Shown: positions 47,661 to 64,000 of the stretch, one piece after another
Layout: the number at the start of each line of letters is the position of its first letter
Position numbering within the stretch: position 1 is the stretch's first letter
DNA from: Eretmocerus hayati
Lineage: Eukaryota; Arthropoda; Insecta; Hymenoptera; Aphelinidae
NCBI GenBank assembly: GCA_029851415.1
Contig: CM056742.1
Location: 145,271,121-145,335,120 of the forward strand
Length of the DNA: 64,000 bases
Reading direction: 5' to 3'
Notes under the pieces: generated by a model
The model's input: the letters and a program-made list of their open reading frames with translations, nothing else
What the model was told of the DNA's origin: nothing
The model's database searches: none
Translations under genes and position numbers: made by a program

Positions 47661-49954
47661 CTGCAGTAATCCTCTACTGGCTCATTTTGCCTCTGACTGC
47701 TAATATTCAAGAGGATGCAAAAGAAGTCGGTATCCATGGTGTCCAAAATCTATCTACTTTCAACAGTAATTTTCCAACTCGCCTGTTCCATGTGAGGATC
47801 TCCAATCAGCAATCCAATATTCCTTTGACAGCCTCATTTCATTCTTCACGAATAAAACTTGATAGTTTGCTCTTCCCCACAGCTTCTCAAAAGTGAGGAA
47901 CCCAAACGAAATCTCATATTCTCACCAATAGGGGTGCAGATTATTCTATTATCTCTTGTCAATGGGGCAGCAGGGAAGACAAAAGAAGAGCTAATGTTCG
48001 GGCTGGGAACATCAAATGACAAACAACTAAAATTAGAATGGAAAAGAGTGTTGGATTTCTTCAGGGTAGGTATGAGCTATTCTATAGATTCTGGATCTAC
48101 TAGTTATTAATTCAAGATTATTTCATTTGTAGGTTCCTGAGAAAAATGATTTAGAAATGGCTAGTGCTATATACATTGACAGTGCTTTACAAGTATTGTC
48201 TGAATTTGTCACAAATAACAAAAAAGAATTAGGGATTTCTGTGGAACAGATTGATTTTAAAGATGATATTGATTCTGCTAGAATAATTAATGCGTGGGCC
48301 AGCAAAGAGACGAAACAAAAAATTCAGCGAGTAATAAAATCTGGTAAGATGAAGAACAGAATTATTTAAAACTGTTATCCGGTCTTTGATTTTGCAATAA
48401 AAATCGAGGGCTCTAATCATAATCTCTGTAGGTTGATTCCGTGTAAGGTCAGGCAGTCTTTCCCATGCACCCTATCGGCAATGCGTAAGAATCTGAATTG
48501 GAATGACCGGAGCATGTTCTCGGTTTCTTCAGTTTTCTTTAAAATCGGTATTCGTCCAGCAGCTTCAATATTTGAGAAGCTTCAATATCTCTATAGTGTA
48601 TAAAGTGTATATCGATAATCCCACTAAATTATTCAATGTAATTCTTAAAACTTACTTTGAAAAAAAATTGAAAGTTCTTGTGATCTAACTATGCCGAATT
48701 TCTTGTGTTAGTCCAAAAAATTTTCAGCACCGAGATCGGAGTAAAGATTTTTGCACGTTGCATCGCACATCGCTTCTAAGAGCGTCTTGAGCAAAAAAGG
48801 TGGAGTTGCATCGCAAATTTTTATCAGTGTTTCAAAAATATTTCACGAAGAAAAATGATCCTACTTCGAGGACATTCAAACTTTTTTGATTTTAATTAAA
48901 TTAACTTCTCTTCGTCCATCTTTACAGCGATCTGAGATTTGATATTGTTCTCATTTAACACTCTTATTGTACTTGGACTCGATCATTACAGAAACCTAAA
49001 CTTATTTATTTCAGATGATATTGATGAGTATACGAAAATCATTCTGGTCAATGCATTGTCTTTCAAGAGTGATTGGTTGATTCCATTTGAGTTACAACCA
49101 GAGAAAAGGACTTTCTATAACATGGACAAAACTCGTACAGAACTCGTTACAATGATGTTCTTGAAAGCTCCTCTTTTTCATGGAGTTATCCAGCAACTTG
49201 ACGCGAGCCTCATCATGATACCATATCAGGTACTATTGCATTCATTCAGGATTAATTTTCTTCTGAAGGTTGACATAATTCTTCAACACAGAGCTATCTT
49301 CTCTTCCAGAATACGGACTTTGAAATGATTTTAATGGTAACACCCGATACATATGGGCTAGAAAGGCTAGAGACAGAATTTGATTGGAATCTTGTATTGA
49401 ATGCTTGTGGAAATGTTACTAGTAAATCGAAAACGATCGTTGAACTCTCGATGCCAAAATTCGAAATTGAATTCAGATCAAATCTTAAAAGCTCTTTGAA
49501 ACAGGTGTGTACTTATCTAGTTTTATTTTCCCAGTGGCTGATGAGGCAGAACGTTAATCGTTATTCTAATATTCCAGTTAGGGATGAATTCACTATTTGA
49601 AGAAAATGCCGACTTTAGCCTCATATCAAAAGAACCTCTGTATATTGACAAAATATTGCAAAAAACTTTTGTTAGAGTTGACGAGAAAGGTTCTGAGGTG
49701 GCAGCAGCAACAGGTATTCTCATTTGTTTGATAATCAATCTTGACTTCCTCACCATGTTATACACGATAATTTTTGTCCAATTTCAGCTGCCAGTGTACG
49801 AACAAGAAGATCAATTAATAATTCAGAGTATTTGGTTTTGGACCACCCATTCATGTTCATCATTCATCATAAACCCAGCCAGATGCCTTTATTCATTGGC
49901 AGTGTAAAATATCTAGAGACTAAAGTAGAAAAAAGATTGAGAACCGAACTTTAA
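47661..49954 (+). CDS. Serpin, probably inhibitory, arginine-rich reactive loop (5' end unresolved)
   Basis: Secreted serine protease inhibitor family. Exons: 47661-47791, 47883-48065, 48133-48343, 49015-49229, 49310-49504, 49578-49713, 49788-49954, all phase-consistent. The first exon seen begins in phase after TTTTTTTCCAG and starts with a hydrophobic stretch (AVILYWLILPLTA) that fits a signal peptide; the initiator exon is missing. Family blocks: NLIFSPIGVQIILLSLVNGA (helix B), TKIILVNALSFKSDW (strand 3A), LSMPKFEIEF, hinge EKGSEVAAAT with small residues at P14-P8, and C-terminal HPFMFIIHHKPSQMPLFIGS. The small-residue hinge indicates a true inhibitor. The reactive loop reads ASVRTRRSINN, putting Arg at P1. 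The intron at 48344-49014 is 671 bp, the longest in the gene. Confidence 0.92.
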
Positions 49955-50875
49955 TGGAAATTCCTGTGCACACAACATTTATGTGTTAGGATTTCCCGCG
50001 CAAAAGTAACTCTCCAAGTGATTTGTTGATTTGATTAATTTGAGCGAGTTGCTTAGTGATTTAATCAGTTTATTGTGACTTTTAATCTACTTGTAATGGC
50101 AATAACTATAAGTAAAATTCTATATGTAATTGAAGCATTATGCTTCTCTTTCTGTTACTCTTTGGAGTAATTGTGTTCTTCTTTCCTCATAAATGGCAAA
50201 GGTGAAAATGCAATCGATTATTCTGCCGGCCTTTTTACAAGAATGTGCCAAAATTTTCACGAAAGAAGATTGAAGTGAAAAGCTCTTTGTACTGCATTTT
50301 TGACTCGAACGACAGAATCCATGGCATGTATTACCTCAACCGTCAGATTTTGCTGTTGATAGACTCTTCTGATTTATGCCGACTGGCGTAGAATATCGGC
50401 TAAAGAAAAATTCTCGAGAGAATTCTACACATGGTATGTATATAGCTACAAAAAATATTACAATAGAAAGTAGCAAAAATTGCCTTGTAAATTATCTGAT
50501 TTTCTTCTCAATTTGGTATTCAAAATCTTGTCTGAAATTCTTCAAATTCATCATAAAAAATTTTGAATTGTATAAACGATTACTAGACTAGATCAGCCGA
50601 GAAATCGATAGAAATTTTGAAAAAACTTGTACACTCGGTCACCGTTTCAATGTTTCGCGGGTTTCACGTAAAGATACATGTGTATATGATCATCGTACTG
50701 ATCTCCGCCAAAAACTCATACTCCGTTTGTTAGTAAACAGGTGTGTGACTTCGATGATTCAAGACAACGTGAATGTATTCCATAGATGAACTCTAAACCA
50801 TGTCACACATAGACAGACAGTTAAAGGCTTATACTCAGTGCTTCTATATACTCCGGAACAAATTCAGTTGGCAAA
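49955..50875. other. Spacer between the serpin and the serine-rich gene
   Basis: AT-rich, with no open frame resembling a gene. It should contain the 3' UTR of the serpin and the promoter of the next gene. Confidence 0.5.
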
Positions 50876-53800
50876 ATGGACTCACAGAAGGACGTACTCC
50901 CCGGTAGCCCAGTATACTCCGGTAGCTGCCTCAATCAAAAAAACTTTGACGAAAACGAGTCGTGCACATCTCTGCAATCGACTATTTTAGCTGGGCAACT
51001 ATCATTCTCCGATGAGACACCAGCCAGCCCTCGAAAAAAGAGCCTCACAACAGTCGAGGAAGACGACGACGAAAACGATCAAAATCCGTTGGACTTAAAT
51101 CTGGACGCTATATCTGACGACGAAGTTTTTTACGAGTGCGCTGATGCAGCTCCTGTGCCAGAACATATACCTAATAAAAATAGGTAAGCTACACAGAAAA
51201 TCAATTTTGGTTTATGGATTACAAAGTTTTGGGATCAATTGTTTGAAAAATCAGTTTTCCTCGTTGACTCTTCACATACATCTTATTCTCTCAGAGTAAA
51301 AGCTCGCATGTTTATGAAATTCAAATCACGGACTTATTATACATAAAATGCCGGAAAAATTTCGGGTGATTTCTATTTGTCAACCATTAACTCAAAGCAA
51401 AGGTTTCGTTTAACTTTTAAATAGTATACCGGAATGAAATCTGATGAAAAAATTTCAGACTTGATTCCGAAGAGTATCGTGTATCAGCTACAGCGACGAA
51501 AATCGATGCCGTTGAAGATGGCTGTTCAAGTAATCTGTGCCCATTATCCGCTTTCGTCTCATCAGTTTCCACGGCTTTCGTGACTGGAGAGCAAGGAACA
51601 ATATCTCCGTCCAAGTTGAGTGGCTCGAGTTTGTATTATAAAAGTCATCAGAATCTGGTGCCAAATGCAGACAGCGGAATCGGAGATGATAAGACATCAT
51701 ACATGCTATTCCTTGATATTCAAAATATGAAGTCGTACCCGCAGTCTACACCAAAATTCCCGGATGATGTCGATTTTTCGTCAGGCCTGGCCGCTGCTAC
51801 TTGCACTTCCTCGATCTATTCGAGCTTGACTCAACCTTGCGATACCGGTACCGTCGCAGCCGTTACGATGTCGGTTGCATCAGACAAGGATGTCGGAGAA
51901 TCTGATAGTAAGATGGTTGACAAGCTTAAATCAATGTCAATTCACTCGGCATCCACGATGTTGATAGAAGGACCTCGTTCTAGGAGTAGGCTTGCCGCTT
52001 CGTCGAGCTCACCAACTATTGGACTGCGTCTTGATTCTCCCAGGTAAGCCTCAATCGCTTACAAAGTTACATTCTAATATTCAATGGTGTAACAATTATT
52101 GTTCACTCAGTTTGATTTCATAGTATTCAAAAATTTTTTCACCTTATTATTTCATCATTTGAGCGCTGAACTTGCGCAATGTACTCTGTTAAAGTTGTGA
52201 TTCATTCCAAAAGAAAAAGATTACCACGTAATTGTCCTAGTGGCTATCACTCATTATTACAATCAAATTGCCAAGTTTGACCTCTTGCATTCAGATTTTA
52301 TGAGCAGTTCTATTTTTCCAAGCATTCGCCAATTCACTAGCGAATTTGCTGTTTGAGCCAACAATGAATTACTTATATTACAGCTCTGGCCGATCAGCCA
52401 AAATATTATTCAACTATTTTGTTTACTTTTGGATCGTACTCCACTAAATGTTTGTCTCTCATATAATATCCTACTCCTGCTATTGATTTTCAACCATTCA
52501 ATTCTAAAACAGATGAACTTGAATGTATATCATCACGTAAAGCTCACGGTTGTATAATTTGTACAGAAAAGTATAGCTCAATTTTTGTGACAAATTGTGT
52601 GCAAAGCCCGTCTAAAATTTACTATAAGGAAAATTGTGTCTCTGTAGAGCAAGAAATTTTGAAATTCAATTAATTCAATTTCTGACTCCAGCAATACCAG
52701 CATGAACAGTAGTAGCACGAAGAGTAGCACTAGACCGCGGCGAAACATCATCAGTTTCAACACAAGCCGCAAATCAGGAATCTGCAATTCATCCACCGCA
52801 AGGCTCTCGGTCACATCCTTGAAAAATCGTAATCAGCGTCGATCAAGTGGTAGCAGTACTAGCAGCGCCTCTGTGCGTCCATGTTCCGCCGATTCTTTAT
52901 CCGGGTCATCGAATGTTTCGGCTTCATCTTCGAGCTTACGAAGCTCTACATCGGATCGATCACTAAAAAATCCTTGCTCACCAATATCGAATAGGCTTCC
53001 TCAGTCACCCTACATCACCAAACGCAAGTACGGCCCGCCTCGGAGCAAACTTGTTCCTCAACTTGCAAAATTTTATGAGCAAAAGAGCCGATCTGCATCT
53101 TCCCCGGCTTCGTCAATCTCATCTCGATCGTCTAGGCAACGTAGTGGTCTAAATCAAAGCCGAGGCATCAGCTATACAGTATCGTCCAACAATCCTCGGA
53201 AAATCACTTTTCATGTTTTCCCAGAAGTGAAGCTACGCAGAAGTAGCCCCCGCAAAGCTTTTGTGAAAGCACCCTCAACGCCCTACAAAGCTCGTAAGTT
53301 GCAACAAGAGATTACCTCCCCAGCATCAAAGACCCTGCTGAAACAACTGAATTCGACTTCATCAAAATCAAGGATACCAGTCCACATTGAATCGGCCCGC
53401 AAACGAGCAGTTCGTGCTGGGAGTGTCGTCAGCGGTGCAAGCAGAACTTACAATGTATCAAATATTGCTGCTAAGAATCATCCCGTCGCTGGCGGATGCC
53501 AAATCATGAAAGAGACTGATGATGTTATTGCTAATGCCGTAGCCAAGCTCAAACCCGTCTATGGTGTACCATTTCGGCAGCGCTTGAAGTCTGCTAATAG
53601 CTCGGTGGTGCTCAGTTCTAGAAGAACACCCACAAAAAAATCTCCTGAAATCAATCAATCATCGATTGTTAAGAGGCGCTCGCCAGGGTTGGTCAGCTCA
53701 CCTATAAAATCGGTTCGGTCTTTGAGGAAAATATTCTCCCCTGCAGCTGGTACCCGTAAGTTCTTTAAATCTATTATCTCTGGAAATTCAATTCGTGCAC

Positions 53801-53978
53801 TCTTTTCATTTAAACGTTATATTTTTCAGGAAAAAGTCCAGCAAAACGTCCAAACAATGGCCCCATGACTGCAACAGGCTTAAAAAATAGCGCGATTAAA
53901 AGTCGAAGTAGCAAAAAAATTGTACCCAACACCAAAACTACTCCGATTCCACGTATTATCATTACCAATTTTATTTGA
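50876..53978 (+). CDS. Serine-rich basic protein of unknown function
   Basis: Four exons: 50876-51183, 51459-52043, 52692-53755, 53830-53978, all GT-AG and in phase, giving 701 residues. The N-terminal ~100 residues are acidic (EEDDDENDQNPLDL) with several SP/TP sites. The middle is Ser/Thr-rich. From residue ~300 on it is very basic and Ser/Arg-rich (for example RSSGSSTSSASVRP and SISSRSSRQRS), with repeated SPRK/SPSK/TPTKKSP sites typical of proline-directed kinase targets. Two [S/T]xIP motifs, SRIP in KSRIPVHIE and TPIP near the C-terminus, lie in basic, Ser-rich surroundings, as in EB1-binding microtubule plus-end proteins. No globular domain or signal peptide is visible. I do not recognise the family; a cytoskeletal or mitotic role is inference only. 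Poly-A signal at 54255-54260. Confidence 0.75.
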
Positions 53979-55597
53979 TCAAGAATAAGTCCGCTGTATT
54001 TTCTGTAACGGCGTCGACCGCAGACTTTTCGGGAGACAGCGTCTCCATAGCGTTCAAGGCAATGAATTCACGTAATATGCCGTTCGAAAACTGATTATCT
54101 ACTCATTTTTAAAGGTGTAGGAGCTGGTCTCCCATAATCTTGTCAACATATTCATTGTTCTTTGCGAGTTTTGTGATGGATTTAGTCAATGAAGTGATTT
54201 GAAGTATTTGTATTCGGTGGCGTATTTTTTTTTGCGTACTAGATGTATTTCTTGAATAAACGATCTCTTACCACTGCTTTATTTCATTGAATCGTTTTTC
54301 ATGATCCCGGTTCTGCAGCTCCAGCCAGCTTAATAACTATTAGAGTGTTGTTTATCTTGAATTAATCATTTATCTCGTCATCATCATTTATCGTCTTGAT
54401 TATCTCATCATCTTTCATCTCAAATTAAAGCTCTCCTCTAGAGAGACAGAAGGAGAGAGCGAATTTTATAAAGTGGGCCATCCGTCAATCTTTTTTTTCT
54501 CAAATTTTGGTGCTTTTTCCGCTCGGTGGCTGTGCGCCAACTTGGATGCGCACTGACGCCCGCCGCCATCTTCCTTTAGTGGACGCGAGCGGCGAAACGA
54601 GAGACAACGAGGAGGAAAGCCGACCAAAAAATAGGAAATTTTCGTTTCTTTTTCGACAAAAGCCGATTGTTGAGCGTTTCCTAATTTCACAATGAAGAAC
54701 TGGCACGAGTCATTTTGAATCTCTTTTAATTGGGTAAGTGAATTGAATGCCTAGACTACGTATATTTCGGAGCAAGTTCTGGAGGGGTTCCAACCTCCAA
54801 TTCCTCGCAAGCCGTCTACCTTGATCATATCGCCACTTTTGACACGTATTTCTTATATCATGTATGTGATTGAAAACATTAAGTTTAAACTGTAAAGTCT
54901 CAACAAGTTGTCGTAATCTTGATATTCATCATACGCTATGCATTACCAATCAAGTACTCCAACAGTATAGGGGGAAATGATGCCTTCAATGTTGTGCAAT
55001 TACAGAAAATTGCCACGTTTTTCTTATTAATTATAGTGGATCAATTCGTTAATGATCAGATATTTCTGACGTACCAGACATTTGTTTCACTGCGCATTCC
55101 CATCTCTGACTCTGTCATCATGACTTGAGTTTGGAGGAAATGAGGCTCGGTCATTTTTGGGTACAGAGTCGAAGGTTCAAAAACTTTCTAATTTTTCATC
55201 CATAACTAAATTGATTCCACGTTCTCTCAAACACACTAATTATCTTCGTATAAGTTTTTTAGTTCTTGAAGCAACGCAGAACCATTAATTGAATTACTAC
55301 TGTAGGAATGAGCTAAGTCTTTTGCTTTGAATTCATAAAAATTACCTCTGGAAATACTACTTTTTCTCTCCACCCCACAAACTTTTCATGCCCCAAGATT
55401 TTCTTACTAAGAAGTACATCTTGATTAGAACTTCTTCGTTGCTCAATTAAACTTTTGTGGCTCAATGCCTGTATCATTTGTTGCTATCCTTGGTAGATTA
55501 GCAAAGCTAGCACATTTTTCTAACATCTAGTTGCATCGAAATTTGTACACACCTAACAGAAGAGATTTTTCTAGGTCCTTGGACTTCCTGATACAAG
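53979..55597. other. Prp8 upstream region including a 5' UTR intron
   Basis: After the serine-rich gene's 3' UTR comes a CG-richer promoter-like segment (54520-54620). A non-coding first exon ends at donor TTGG|GTAAGT (GT at 54734-54735). The intron runs to acceptor TTTTCTAG at 55574, 24 bp before the Prp8 start codon. Confidence 0.6.
54562..54572 (+). promoter_or_regulatory. YY1/Pho-like element in the Prp8 promoter
   Basis: GCCGCCATCTT is a full match to the YY1/Pleiohomeotic core. It sits in the CG-rich segment about 170 bp upstream of the inferred 5' UTR donor, a usual place for this element in housekeeping promoters. Confidence 0.4.

Positions 55598-64000
<8,403 letters not shown>

Overview
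This is a eukaryotic nuclear window from an AT-rich, intron-rich genome. Its protein-coding genes are conserved animal genes, and their closest resemblance by eye is to insect proteins. Short GT-AG introns (often 65-100 bp), insect-style Rim2 and PARG sequences, and an insect-type serpin suggest an insect, possibly a hymenopteran; the order is inference only.

Layout. (1) About 1-11.9 kb is mostly non-coding and repeat-bearing, with two internal exons of a mitochondrial pyrimidine nucleotide carrier (Rim2 / SLC25A33-36) on the minus strand at 5.3-5.85 kb and a ~0.9 kb inverted-terminal-repeat element at 2.6-3.5 kb. (2) 11.9-25.6 kb is a dense plus-strand block: complete SF3B1 (19 coding exons), Nuf2 (8 exons) and heparan sulfate glucuronyl C5-epimerase (4 coding exons). 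(3) A 788-bp, nearly perfect palindromic transposon-like element sits just after the epimerase. (4) A minus-strand Rabex-5 gene (7 exons) occupies 30.6-33.2 kb. (5) A PARG gene (10 exons) occupies 38.1-43.1 kb; its last intron carries two MITE-like elements and its last exon ends in a PCNA-binding PIP-box motif. (6) 44.9-46.9 kb is a fold-back element with a second element nested in one arm. (7) A serpin with an arginine-rich reactive loop lies at 47.7-50.0 kb and an unrecognised serine-rich basic protein at 50.9-54.0 kb. (8) Prp8 (PRPF8) runs from 55.6 kb off the right edge.

The most interesting signal is inside the Prp8 introns. Five introns carry structured RNA candidates ending about 67-90 nt upstream of the 3' splice site. 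Two are clear H/ACA snoRNA architectures. A third looks like a paralogue of one of these. The remaining two are a pair of paralogous RNAs with C- and D-box-like ends whose stems differ by many compensatory changes. Prp8 therefore appears to be a multi-snoRNA host gene here.

SF3B1 and Prp8 both act in the spliceosome, while Nuf2 (kinetochore), PARG (DNA repair), Rabex-5 (endocytosis), the epimerase (heparan sulfate) and the serpin (protease control) are unrelated housekeeping or secreted functions. I see no operon-like logic. Exon boundaries below were assigned by eye from GT-AG signals, reading phase and remembered family sequence, without transcript data.
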